DNA of 64,000 nt from Myoxocephalus aenaeus (lineage: Eukaryota > Chordata > Actinopteri > Perciformes > Cottidae), in contig JBAMJR010000189.1 of NCBI GenBank assembly GCA_038501785.1, positions 2,317,501-2,381,500 of the forward strand. Direction: 5' to 3'. Made by a program: the position numbers and the translations under genes. This document shows, in pieces, positions 43,461-55,160 of the stretch. The notes under the pieces are model-generated. The model ran no database searches. It was not told the origin of the DNA and saw nothing but the letters and a program-made list of their open reading frames with translations. The first letter of the stretch is position 1; the number at the start of each line of letters is the position of its first letter.

Positions 43461-44215
43461 CGTAAGGTGACAAGTTTGCAGGTATGCAAAAAGGAGGACA
43501 AATGAGGACAAATGCGGACAGGGCATTGAAAATCCGGACTTCTGCTAACGGTTAGCTGAGCTTGCCAACTTCAACAACATGTGAAGGCAGAAGTAGTAGA
43601 GCACAACATAACAGGAGCGATCACACTCCTGTGACCAATCATGCTTTAGACCATCTCATTTGCATACAAGGACACATAAATACAAGGCATAAATAAATGT
43701 ATAAATACGTGTGGACACATAAATACAGGCATAAATAAATACAGAAATGTAGAAATAGATTTATTTAATGATGTCCTGTTTAGGTATAACTTATATTTAT
43801 TTATTTATTTATTCCTGTATTTATTCCTGCATTTATTTATGTATTTATAATTAAGTCATTTTCAGTCCTCCATAGTGAACTAGGCGACTGCCTAGGGCGA
43901 CAAATGGGTTGGGGGCGCCCTCACAGCGCACATTTCAGCACTGAGCAATTCGCGACCAGGCGACCGGGGGTGGGGCTGGCTCCCGCGAGCAGGGACGATT
44001 CAGCTGTGAGTTTCCTCAAAGTACGGAGAGTCACGCATATTGAGAAACGGCCGCTGTAAACATCTTAACGCTGATTGGCCAAGACACGTCACATCAAAGA
44101 TGTTCTATTACGGAGATGACGACAACTCGGCCAAAAATCTGAATTTTTTGTCGAGAAAACGGGACGCTGATTGGCCAAGACTCGACACGTCACATCAAAG
44201 ATCTTCTATTGTAAA

Positions 44216-44370
44216 GATGGCTCACTCCAAAAAGAAAATCGTTTGTGTGGTCTGAAAAATTTGCGCGATCTGAAAAATCTATTGCGCAGCCACTTTGACT
44301 GGTCTAAACCATCTGGAGCACAGGGACGAAAAAAGGAAGAAGAGGAAAAGAAAGTCAAGTATAGAGGTAA
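44216..44370 (+). pseudogene. hAT transposase first-exon remnant (ZMYM-type)
   Basis: The open frame reads FDWSKPSGAQGRKKEEEEKK after earlier broken codons near MAHSKKK. The PSGAxxRK-rich stretch with many Lys/Glu is typical of the N-terminus of hAT transposases of the zinc finger MYM type. The exon ends at a splice-donor-like AGAG|GTAAGA (about 44368). Stops just before the motif show it is no longer functional. Confidence 0.55.
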
Positions 44371-45329
44371 GACTTCTCATCTCAGCCATTAAGGTGTCAA
44401 ACGAAATTCATTTAGTATTGTGCATCACCTAATATTGGACGTTTCATTGCTGTCACTTAGGCTAGCTAGCAACTGTTACTTTGCTAATTTGCTACGTAGG
44501 CTATTACTAGCAAACGTAACTTCACTGATAACCTACATGGATGTACATGTCAAAAGACCAGTATCTGGATAACGTATGCTAGTTATGAAAAGTACAGTTG
44601 CTGTCTACATTCATTATAAATGGCATAAGTTCTGTTGAGTGAATTCACAACTAGCAGGTGCATACACACAGTAACCATTTTGGGGATAGGTTTGGTGTTC
44701 ACCCTTCTGTACAGTTCCTCCCCAGGAATATACTAAAATGTATATGTGTTTTTTGTTTTGTTTTGTTTTTAGTTTTTATTTTAGTTTTAAATTGGCCAGA
44801 TGCACTCAGGCAATGTTTTCAGAGGCCGGCACCTGCTGGAGAAAGGACGCCTGATTTGCCTCCCTCTGAACTTTGTATGTAGCCTACACAACTAGTACTA
44901 TTGTTGCTGTTTTTGTTATTATCAATTATTAATTTCATAATCACATCACATTAATACTAATTGTAATCAGTAGCATTATTTAGCCTTGTAGCAGTGGTGG
45001 CAGTAATTGTAATTTATCTACTACAAGTTACATGGTCAGATAAAATGTATTTGTACAATGCAACTATGTGGTAGGATGATAGAAATGACCAAATGCAATT
45101 GTGTAACAAACAACAGCATGGATGAACTCTGTGTTTAAATACAGCTGCAGGAGAAGGGACATCCAGTAGTACTCAACCTGTACTTAACCTGTCAAACCTT
45201 GTTAACCATAGTCATTCCCTATACAGCTTGTATCATGTTTTGAGGTTTGTTCAATAAACATATTTGAAAAAAAAGTGTTTTGCACAGTTTATGGAGTTAA
45301 TGTAATCCTAACTTTGAGTGTGTAATAAT
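44371..45329. other. hAT interior, no gene recognised
   Basis: Contains TTTTG runs near 44750 and AT-rich DNA. No coding signal. Confidence 0.4.
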
Positions 45330-46609
45330 CAGTGGTGTATAAAGTACCCAAAAGCCGTACTTGAGTAAAAGTAAAGATACCTTCCTGGAAAATTACTCCA
45401 GTAAAAGTAAAAGTCACCTATTAAAATACTACTTGAGTAAAAGTCTTAAAGTATCTGATATTTTCTGTACTTAAGTATCAAAAGTATTTTTCTGATATAA
45501 AATGTACTTAAGTATTGAAAGTAAAAGTACAAGTACATGCTTTTAATAAAAAAGCAAAGGGTCAGAATTTTGAGAATTATGAAGTTTATTCTTTTAAGTG
45601 CTGTGGCCACCATGACCAAGGACACGGAGTTGTGTTGATACAATAACTGGGTTGGCTGGGATCCATCCATATATATTATGTTCAACATAATATATTGTAC
45701 CTAAGTATACTTTTGCATCTACTATGAACTTATCATCATAATTCTCCAAAAAGCAATATGACACTATGAAGGACTTGTAACAGTGTGGTTATAACTTATA
45801 AGTATGCTCATTCCGCCCGCCGTGGGTCTCTTGGTACCGGTCTGTGGGTCTCTTGGTACCGGGCCACAGAAAGAATGAATGAAACATTTCAATTAAATAA
45901 AAAAAAAATCAAGGCCGGAAAGATGTTTTATTGTGAAAAATGACCGCATACATCCGTCTGTGGTAACCTCAGACGGAATCTCTTGACACATGTCAAGATG
46001 TTACGTTACTCTAAAAATGAAACGTAAGTCTGTTACAACTCTGTCGGTGATCTGGAAACCAAGGCAAAGTATCCTGAGATCGCCAAAAAAGCATGAAAAC
46101 CTGCTTCCATTCCAACATCCTGTCTTTGTGCAGCGCGTTATAAGTTAAGCAGTAGACTGGACTAAAGGTTTAGTTAGGAGTAGACTGGACATAACGAACA
46201 CACGTCAGGTGTCGTTGTCTCCCGTCTTTCCGAGGTCGGACCCGGTCTGTGAAAATATTGTCTTCACGTAACCGGTCTGTGGCGCATAAAGGTTTGGGAG
46301 CGCTAGAGGATGTAGAGGGAAAATGCAAAACATTGTGATTCGCAAAACCTGCTTGGTGGAGTCTGTGTTCCACCACAGTCCCCGATGTTTTTTTTCTTCT
46401 TTTTCTAAAGATAGATTTGATTTTGTAGCGAGTAACGAAGGTTTCAGGAGAAATGTATCGGAGTAAAAGTATCATTTTTCTTTGCAAAATGTAGTGAAGT
46501 AAAAGTAAAAGTAAACAGAAATATAAATAGTAAAGTAGAGTACAGATATCCCCAAAAACTACTTAAGTACAGTAACGAAGTATTTCTACTTCGTTACTAT
46601 ACACCACTG
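45330..46609. mobile_element. hAT-E element copy 1 (TSD GTAATAAT)
   Basis: Ends CAGTGGTGTATAAAGTAC and TTCGTTACTATACACCACTG are flanked by GTAATAAT (45322-45329, 46610-46617). ACTTGAGTAAAAGT-type sequence near both ends is the common fish non-autonomous repeat. It is colinear with 51899-53066. No transposase. Confidence 0.93.
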
Positions 46610-46796
46610 GTAATAATACATTATTTAAAATAATAAAAAAGAAAATGTTCTGAAACTATTCTGGTGTTTGTTGTCCATGCACCATTTATTGTTGAACTGC
46701 AATCTAGAATAGTATAATTATAAGTGGGTGAAAAACTGCTACGCAAAGTAAAGCAGTTAAGTTAATATGTCTCTTCAGTGATGTAAAGTATTGTGT

Positions 46797-46822
46797 GTGT
46801 CTGTGTGTGTGTGGGGGGGGGG
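46797..46822. repeat. (GT)n/(G)n simple repeat
   Basis: TGTGTGTGTG followed by nine G. Confidence 0.8.
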
Positions 46823-46939
46823 CGCAAAACTCAATCTCGCCTAGGGCAACCAAAGGGCTAGAGCCGGCCCTGCCTACTTGTTTACCACACACACACTAAT
46901 TTCAGGATAATGGTCTACATTTGAAGCTCTATTAACCTG

Positions 46940-48190
46940 TTACAAGAGCAGGGAGGGTCATGCCACCAGACAGGTCATGTTTAATTCTGCATGATGAACC
47001 GGTGGACTGCTCCCTCCCGGTGGGGACGGAGTGCCTACCGCAAGCGAAGGAGTTCAAGTATCTCGGGGTCTTGTTCACGAGTGAGGGTAAGATGGAGCGG
47101 GAGATTGATAGGCAGATCAGTGCGGCTGCAGCAGTAAAACAGGCGCTGCACCGGGCCGTCTTGGTGAAGAGGGAGCTGAGCTGGAAGGCGAAGCTCTCCA
47201 TTTACTGGTCGGTCTACGTCCCAACCCTCACCTATGGTCACGAACTCTGGGTCGTGACCGAAAGAACGAGGTTGTGGATGCAAGCGGACAAAATTAATTT
47301 CCTCTGTAGGGTGGCTGGGCTCAGCCTTAGAGATAGGGTAAGGAGCTCGGACATCAGGAGGGAACTTTGAGTTGAGCCACTGCTCCTTCGTGTCGAAAGG
47401 AGTCAGCTGAGGTGGTTCGGGTATCTAATCAGGATGCTTCCTGGACGCCTCCCATTAGAGGTTTTCCAGGTGATAATATAAATCGTTATATTCTGTAGAT
47501 ATTCTTCATTTCATTATTCTTATGTCTATTAGAGTTCAAGTTGTGCGAGGTCAGTTTAACAGATACTGTCAAGTACTGTCAAACGTTCCTCAAGGTTCCA
47601 CGCTTTGCACTACAACACTCAATATATGTCAATATATCAGTATATTGACATTAGGGAAGCAGACTGGTCGTTGCACTTTCCAGGCTTGTGAGAAAAGATG
47701 AGGACACGATTCTCCTCTTCTTAGACAAGTTAGAGCAAATAGAAATGTTAGATGTTCATGATGGAAAACCGTGTATTAAAGAGCCGAACCTCCGGCTGTT
47801 CGAGGTGTTTTTTGGACGGTCAACATGCGTGTTGACTGGACGACTCCCTGCTATCGCGATTGCAGCACTTGTTACTTTACTTGTGATCAAGGAAAATAAA
47901 TTCAGAGAACGAGAGAAGTTGTTTGACTAAGTTCTTCCGGAGGCTACACCAGGCATCCAATAACTAACACACATTTTCACAGGCATGTCCAACTGGTAGG
48001 AGGCCCCGGGGAAGACCAAGGACACAGGAGGGATTATATCTCCCAGCTCGCCTGGGAACGCCTCGGTATCCCCCAGAATGAGCTGGGAAATGTAGCGGGT
48101 GAGAGGGAAGCCTGGGTCAGCCTGCTGGGTTGCTGCCACCAAGACCCAACCCTGGATAAGCGGCTGATAATGGATGGATGGATGGATGAT
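46940..48190 (+). pseudogene. Rex3-like (RTE) LINE 3' part, interrupted
   Basis: The frame 46960-47370 reads EFKYLGVLFTSEGKME, AVLVKRELSWKAKLSIYWSV, TYGHELWVVTE and RVAGLSLRDRVR, the C-terminal region of an RTE-type fish LINE ORF2. It continues past a TGA as LRWFGYLIRMLPG and, after an insertion (47470-47982), with a block encoding RRPRGRPR-like and DYISQLAWERLG. The copy ends in GGATAAGCGG and a GATG-repeat tail (about 48168-48190), as described for Rex3. It is 5'-truncated and carries stops. The family name is inferred from the tail and the protein motifs. Confidence 0.8.
47470..47982 (+). other. 513-bp intron-like insertion in the LINE
   Basis: The LINE sequence reads TTTTCCAG|GTGATAAT at the left and TTTTCACAG|GCATGTCC at the right. 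Removing GT...AG exactly restores CCAGGCATGTCC, the usual sequence here. TAACTAAC sits 18-25 bp before the acceptor. Inside, a + frame (47688-47930) reads DTILLFLDKLEQIEMLDV but is not recognised. The same boundaries can also be read as a 4-bp duplication (CAGG) around a transposed fragment. Confidence 0.6.
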
Positions 48191-50116
48191 GATTGGGGTT
48201 TCAGAATAATGGTCCGTCAGAACAATGGCATGGCATCAGCTAACATGCTGGAAAAAAGCTAAATGTTTAATCTGACTGAAAAGTGCCTCGTGATTATAGT
48301 GACAGTGAGCGATAAAACTGAAGAAACATAAATACATACCAAAAAAAAGGCAATCCCATGGAAAAACAATGGTCCCATCACAGTTTTAATGGGCTGTTCA
48401 ACCATTAACACACAGCATCAACAATGCATTCCTTCCAGGCTGAAACAACTAAACTGAACTGAAGTCTCTAGCGATGGCAAACGGTAGAAGGTTTAAATTG
48501 TTCACCTCCAAATGACGAAGTGCACCCATAAAAAAGGAACAAACTGCTTTCCCCCCTCTCGCCTGAAGGATCACTAACTGTGCAAGAAACGTTTTATGCT
48601 ATTGGTCTTTTATGTAATTTGTCAAAAGCTACTGAAATAAGGATATAGAAAACAAATTAGATATATATCCAGTGATGCAATAAATAGAAGCATAAGAATA
48701 CTTCAAAAATAGCATAATATAAAATAGCAGCAATTGATTATGACTGAAGTGTCAGTCTTTTTTTTTTTTTTTGCGTTTTCAACACAGAGCCATCCCTTAC
48801 ATCCAAATAAACAAACATAACAAAATAAATAGTATTAGTATCAATAGTCCAAATGCGAGCACAAATGCCATCCCCTTACATGAACATCCCCACACCAACA
48901 AATGCTCATTCATATACACAGCCATCCGCATCCACATACACACCCGCCTGTACCCTCCCACATGCACTGTGTCAGTCATTCTAAAGTAATTCACTTATTA
49001 TTTTTCCCAGACACTGTGTTCAATTGTTAATGTTGGAAATATGCTCATCAAAGACATTAATCACTGCTTGTTGAAGATAAACATTGAGGAAACATGTGAA
49101 TAGAAGTGTCGTCATTTAATTGCGAGTTCGAGAGGAGAAACTTCAGCTCTGGGTTTAAATTCCCAACGAGCGCTCTGCTTCATGAACTTCAGTCACAACG
49201 CTGGCGGCCTCATGAATGGTTTCCTGTCGATGTGTCCTCGTCAGATTGCATGTGACGATTTTTATGTCTCTATGCATCCGACCCCATCATGCGTGGTGGT
49301 GTCAGACTCACAGAGGTGAAAGCACACAAAGACCTTATGAGCCTTTTATATTTTCACTATCGACACGCAGACAGGAAAGCTTTCTCCACTGTCCCAGTTA
49401 CAATAAACCTTCCACTGAATAATAATGAAACTTCATTGTAGGTCTATAGTATTTTCCCTCATCATTAAAACAATGTATCCCTTTCTGAAGCAGTCAGTTA
49501 ACTGAGAAAGTCAACAATAGGCAAAAATGCAGAAAATGGGTCTCGGGAAACTGCCGTGATGTTTCAGCTTTGTTGGCATTTAGTGGATGAGAAGAGGAAC
49601 CCTCCTGTGTCTGGAAAATCTGCCTTTTGTGTTCTGTTTTATAGCCAATGGGCTGCAGCTTATCAAAGATGATGTGCTTGTTATGTGAAAATTAATGCCA
49701 GCCAGGCTGCAACGGATTTATTGGAACATTGGATTCTCTTGCAGAGACAGTATATCTTTTTTTTCTCATTGTGCCAAATGACTGCTGTCGGGTGTGAACG
49801 AAGATGAGAAGTCTTTTACACAAAAGAAGCTGACACATAACAGTCTTTAAAACAGTTGACTTTTTTCAAAGCATCAAATATTCATATTTTTGTATATCTG
49901 TTGGATAAAGCAAACAATGGATTGTAATATTTCCAGCATTTTTAGTAAATTATCTACAGGGATTAAGTGCGTTCAAAAAAATAACTCCTCCCTAGATTTA
50001 TACTAGAAAAGGCCATTTTCTGTTTTAGTGAAAATGTGTGTATTACTTTAAGTATATTTGTTAAATTTTGTTGACCCTCGTTATGCGTGCATGTTTGAAC
50101 TCCATAGTAAGTACGT
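48191..50116. other. Non-coding, nothing recognised
   Basis: About 1.9 kb of AT-rich DNA with small meaningless ORFs and a poly-T run (48759-48772). Confidence 0.45.
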
Positions 50117-50119
50117 GTT

Positions 50120-50250
50120 AGGGGTGGGAATCACCAGAGGTCCCACGATTTTGATTTCATCACGATACTTGGGTCCCGATTCGATACTATCGCGTTACTA
50201 TCACGATACTGCGATATATTGAGTAATGCGATTTATTCCCTTTTTTCCAC
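50120..50250. repeat. Degraded DNA-transposon end
   Basis: GGGGTGGGAATCACCAGAGG followed by repeated CACGATACT/GCGATA blocks, a pattern common at one end of fish hAT elements. No opposite end was assigned. Confidence 0.45.
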
Positions 50251-50462
50251 CGCAAATTGTCCCCAAAGGAAAGCGTTGTCAACATATTGTATCTAAGAAG
50301 ATACCATTTTCAGTCTGTTCATCTCACTTCAATAATTTTTTATTGCAGCAAAATGTGATTGTCAAGCAGACAAACTGACCAACATGTCATAGATGTTGCA
50401 CCTGACTAACTGAACTGTTTGTATTACAGTCTACATAGTCGTGTCATTATTACAGTCTACAT

Positions 50463-51263
50463 CAGAGGTGGGCAAACTACGGCCCGCGGGCCGGATACGG
50501 CCCGCCGAGTATTAATATACGGCCCGCCGAGTATTATAATTATTATAACATTAAAAAAATATATTAAAAAAAAGTTATTAAAAAAATATATTAAAAAAAA
50601 GTTTTTTATTTTAAATAATTATAAGTTATAGTAAAGACCGCTGTAGCGCTTCTCCGTTCCCAAGTTCAGTTTCCCGAAGCACGATGACCACAACAGACCA
50701 GCGTTGATGTTTCTTCATGCTTATTTATTGCACAGCGCTCTTTTAGGCTTTTCGTGTGTGCAGCGGCTGTCATTCAGACGCTGTTGTGGGACTACGGATA
50801 ATATTATGAACCCAGACACCACGGAGTTTGATGTTCCGACGTATGTGGAGTTTACACAACAAGTATAAAGCAGAACTGGTGGTTATTTCCAAGGTGGATG
50901 GCAGAATCGGTATCCGTTTTACGGAGATAAGACCGGCGCAGTTCCTGGAGTCGGAGAAATTCCTGGAGTCGGAGAAATTCACCGAGCTGTGTGCGGCTAC
51001 GGATAATATTATGAACCCAAACACAAGGGTGTTTCATGTTCCGACATGTTTGGGACTTCCACAACAAGTATAAAGCAAAACTAGTGGTTATTTATTCCAT
51101 AATCGATACCGGAAAAGACAGCTCTTTTTCACGGAGAGACCCGACGGCGATAAGCCACGCCCCCTTTGTCAAACACTCTCCATCCATCTGATACTGGCCC
51201 GGCCCGTCTGTCAAATTTTTTAATTCAATGTGGCCCCTGAGCCAAAAAGTTTGCCCACCCCTG
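50463..51263. mobile_element. hAT-D element (TSD GTCTACAT) carrying module M
   Basis: The ends CAGAGGTGGGCAAACTACGG and AGTTTGCCCACCCCTG are inverted, and GTCTACAT flanks both (50455-50462, 51264-51271). About half of the interior is module M (about 50780-51110). Confidence 0.93.
50780..51110 (+). repeat. Module M, copy inside hAT-D
   Basis: Two units as in copy 1, each with GATGTTCCGAC and ACAACAAGTATAAAGC. A direct repeat CTGGAGTCGGAGAAATTC occurs twice in tandem (about 50946-50980) and is unique to this copy. The 81-codon frame 50828-51073 parallels the 76-codon frame at 16153. Confidence 0.8.
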
Positions 51264-51284
51264 GTCTACATAGTCGCGTCATTC

Positions 51285-51530
51285 GAGCTGGACGCGCCGG
51301 AGAGGGGGCGGGGCTTATCTCTGTGCGGTTTTCATTTCTGCCATTCACCATGGAAATAAGCATTATTTCTGCTTCATACTTGTTGTGGAAATCATAAAAA
51401 CGTCGGAACAACAAATGCCCTCGTGTCTGGGTTTATAATATTATCCGTAGCCGCACACAGCTCGGTGGATTTCACGTGAGGAAGTTCATCTGAATGACGC
51501 CCGCTTCCAGCGCTGCTAGAGGACCCGTAG
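51285..51530 (-). repeat. Module M, reverse fragment
   Basis: CTTCATACTTGTTGTGGAAA, TAATATTATCCGTAGCCGCA and CACAGCTCGGTG match module M in inverse orientation, just outside the hAT-D right end. Confidence 0.75.
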
Positions 51531-51824
51531 CCAGTTTGATTTATGCTTTTTCTAACGTCTTTGACCGGCGCAGTGTCGCGCATGTTGTCCCGTGTTTCGA
51601 GCAACAGCTGTGCAGCAGCGGCGCTACGAGTGACAGGAAGTCCAGACGTCTGCTTTAAACACGGACGGCGCATTTCTAATTTCTTTCTCCGTTGTCTCCA
51701 TGTTTGTTTTTACCAACGTCCTGCTGATCCGGGACCTCTGCTGACCTCACCACAAAACAACACAGCACCATCTAGTGGGCTGAAAAAGCAATTGATTTGA
51801 TTTTTCGAGGTTGCTCTCATGCAT

Positions 51825-53180
51825 CTTAAAACTTGCATTCTCTCTACTAACCAGCAGGGGGCGACGCCTCTGGTTGCAAAAATAGGTTTGGTTGTATACA
51901 GTGTTGTATAAAGTACCCAAAAGCCGAACTTGAGTAAAAGTAAAGATTACCTTACTGGAAAATTACTCCAGTAAAAGTCACCTATTAAAATACTACTTGA
52001 GTAAAAGTCTTAAAGTATCTGATATTTTCTGTACTTAAGTATCAAAAGTATTTTTCTGATATAAAATGTACTTAAGTATTGAAAGTAAAAGTACAAGTAC
52101 ATGCTTTTAATAAAAAAGCAATGGGTCAGAATTTTGAGAATTATGAAGTTTATTCTTTTAAGTGCTGTGGCCACCGTGACCAAGGACAAGGAGTTGTGTT
52201 GATAAAATAACTGGGTTGGCTGTGATCCATCCATATATATTATGTTCAACATAATATATTGTACCTAAGTATACTTTTGCATCTACTATGAACTTATCAT
52301 CACAATTCTCTAAAAAGCAATATGACACTATGAAGGAGTTGTAACTGTGTGGTTATAAGTATGCTCATTCCGCCCGGAACAGAAAGAATGAATGAAAAAA
52401 TTAAGTTAAATTAAAAAAAATCAAGTCCGGAAAAATGTTTTATTGTGAAAAATGACCAGATACATCCGTCTGTGGTAACCTCAGACGGAACCTCTTGACA
52501 CATGTCAATATGTTACGTTACCCTAAAAATGAAACTTAAAAGTCTGTTTCAACTCTGCCGGTGTTCTGGATTAAAACCAAGGCAGAGTATCCTGAGATCG
52601 CCAAAAAAGCATGAAAACCTGCTTCCATTCCAACATCCTGTCTTTGTGCAGCGGGTTATAAGTTAAGCAGTAGACTGGACTAAAGGTTTAGTTAGGAGTA
52701 GAGTCAGTAGACTGGACATAACGAACACACGTCAGGTGTCGCACATAAAGGTTTGGGAGCGCTGGACTAGAGGATGCAGAGGGAAAATGCAGAATATTGT
52801 GATTCGCAAAATCTGCTTCGTGGAGTCTGTGTTCCACCACAGTCCCGGATGTGTTTTTTTTTCTTTCTAAAGATAGATTTGATTTTGTAGCGAGTAACGA
52901 AGGTTTCATGGGAAATGTATCGGAGTAAAAGTATCAGTTTTCTTTGCAAAATGTAGTGAAGTAAAAGTAAAAGTAAACCGAAATATAAATAGTAGAGTAC
53001 ATATATCCCCAAAAACTATTTATGTACAGTAACGAAGTATTTCTACTTCGTTACTATACACCACTGGTTGTATAGAAGTCTATAGAAAATTACTCTACAT
53101 CGCTCTTGATTTATTGCGTTGCCGCTACCAGAGCCATACCCGGCATCTCTACGTATTCCAAATATGGTAACTTCTGTTCA
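51825..53180. repeat. Dispersed repeat (as at 3630-3940) split by hAT-E copy 2
   Basis: The flanks 51825-51898 and 53067-53180 join to give the order seen at 3630-3940. Confidence 0.75.
51899..53066. mobile_element. hAT-E element copy 2 (TSD GTTGTATA)
   Basis: Starts CAGTGTTGTATAAAGTAC and ends TTCGTTACTATACACCACTG, flanked by GTTGTATA (51891-51898, 53067-53074). Highly similar to 45330-46609 but about 110 bp shorter through several deletions (for example near 52370 and 52735). Confidence 0.93.
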
Positions 53181-55160
53181 TAAAAACATCGCTACATCCA
53201 CAAAACAAAATACAGATCTATGGTCAACATTGAGCATGCATTGTGAGTGAACGTATCAAGCCTGCAACCCTGTTTAAAAAATATTTGTAGTGAAAAGCAG
53301 GATCATTTTCAGCCACTAATACTGATAAAACATGATGGCTCACGTATCTGCACTAATCCTGTTTCGTTTTGCACAGGTTGCACCGTATTGTTGTTTTGCA
53401 GTGTAAAACTCAGTAAAACTCTTGAGGCCAAATATTTGAACTTGTTTTGTTTTTCACAGGTTGCACTTTATTGTTATTAACTTAAAAATATATTCAGTGC
53501 AAAACAGGTTAATTGAAGCCACAATAAGATTGCACATTTTATTTGTTTTTGACTGATGAAACAATCTGGTTTACTTGAAAGTGACTTTTCAGTTACTTTT
53601 TTGTTACTTCCACCTCAGGTATTTTCTGTCTGTCCCTCTTCCAAACCTGTTGGGGTCACAGGGTAGATTTTTTTTTTTTAAACAAAACAATTACAATAAA
53701 AGACACTGAATAAAATTGTGGGATCTCTAAAACGTCAAATATGCATGTTTTTGTATTGTTAGAAAGATAAACTTCTTATCTTTTATTTGTACTAATTCAA
53801 TGAATGTCTTGGAATGGAACATGTTCCATTCCCTCGCCTGAACTTCCTGTGTTTACTATGAGCTTATGGAGCCAAGAAGACATATTTCTAAATGTGGTAC
53901 GTCCAGAATCCTAATAGCCTTTATCAGGTGGAAATTAGGAACATGTAGTAACATGCTAGTGAGGTGTTTTCAGCCTTAAGATGTATTAATATCATTATCC
54001 ATAATTTTGTAACCTTTTCCTATGGTAAGTAAATAATAAATCCAGAGACAGAACGATGAGGAATACTAACTCTGTTAATATCTTGGTTGTGTTCACTGAA
54101 ATGGGTGGCTACTTCATGTGCAACATCACATTTGATGTCTAATATAAAACCAGTAGCAGATGATAAATCATGTGTTACAGTGGTTGTGGAGTGAACTACT
54201 AAATTTTTTCTCCCATGTGACCCTCCGTTGCATCCTAAGAGGCCGCTGGGACATTTGGTTTAACTACCACTGATTGAATCACCTTGCAGGATGCTGATGT
54301 GATTTTTCTTCCCTGTCCTCAGATAACCTTAGTAGAGGATGCTGTACATTTGCAGGCACAGAGTACACGGATACAGTCCCTGAAGAGCACATCGATTCTT
54401 AAGATGATATGAAAAAGACGTGTGTTGCTCTGGATAAGACAACAACAATATGGGGGCTTATGGAGACACATTTCTCCTTCACAAACAGTTTTCTGTACAA
54501 TAAGAGATGGTTGACAACAGTCCAGGTGCACTTTATTTGGTTTTACCTCCAAATAAAGTGATTTAGATAAACTCCGATACGTATTGCAATATACGCGATA
54601 CGATACAATATACATTCCAAAACTCTTACTTAAAATGTAAAAGTAGACCTGCAAATACAACTTACTGTGTCCCACCTGGATAGTCTAATAAATATATTAT
54701 CATATATTTATATCTCAGCTGATGAATTGCATCAAAACTTCTTCAAAAGGTATCTGCATTGCACGTACTGTGAGCAGTGAATACACAGAACTGAAATACA
54801 CTTGCCATGAAAATTGATATTAAAATAAAATGCATATTGTATTCTCATTTGGTCACTGAACACTTTTTTTTACTAAACTGCCACTTTGAAAATAAAACAT
54901 ACTGTATTATTTTCTTATTGTGTCATTGACCACTCTTAACTCACATGTAGATCGCCTGTGGCTCGCCTTAAATGTGTTGGTCTGCGGGGACGCTGGCGAA
55001 TTTAACGCCGCTCCATCAGGCACAGTTTTTGTTTTTGATTTAGCTTACCATTTCCACAATTTTTCATCTACTTTAGTTCTTGTCATTTAGTTAATGGTGT
55101 AGTTACGTTTTAACACCGTAAACAGACATTATTCTCTGTTTTAACTTCAATGCAAACGTT
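53181..55160. other. Non-coding, nothing recognised
   Basis: AT-rich. A minus-strand ORF (54319-54675) has no motif. GATACGATACAATAT near 54600 is like a degraded transposon end. Confidence 0.4.

Larger units (their letters stand above)
40425..43878. mobile_element. Long inverted-repeat element nested in the large hAT
   Basis: Left 40425-40750 and right 43660-43878 are inverted copies. They share CTATGGAGGAC, an ATGACTTAATTATAAAT block, TAAA-rich simple sequence, AACAGGACATCATTAAATAA and TATTTATGTGTCCACACGTA. The arm lengths differ through expansion of the TAAA repeats. The enclosed 2.9 kb holds other element pieces. No TSD could be fixed. Confidence 0.7.
40398..46872. mobile_element. Large composite hAT element, 6.5 kb (TSD CCTACTTG)
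   Basis: The left end CAGGGCCGGCG and right end GAGCCGGCCCTG are inverted. The 8-bp duplication CCTACTTG is perfect (40390-40397, 46873-46880). Interior hAT sequence is seen near 43880-44400, including a transposase-like exon. It also contains an inverted-repeat element (40425-43878), an LTR-like segment and a separate hAT (45330-46609), which explain most of its length. Confidence 0.9.
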
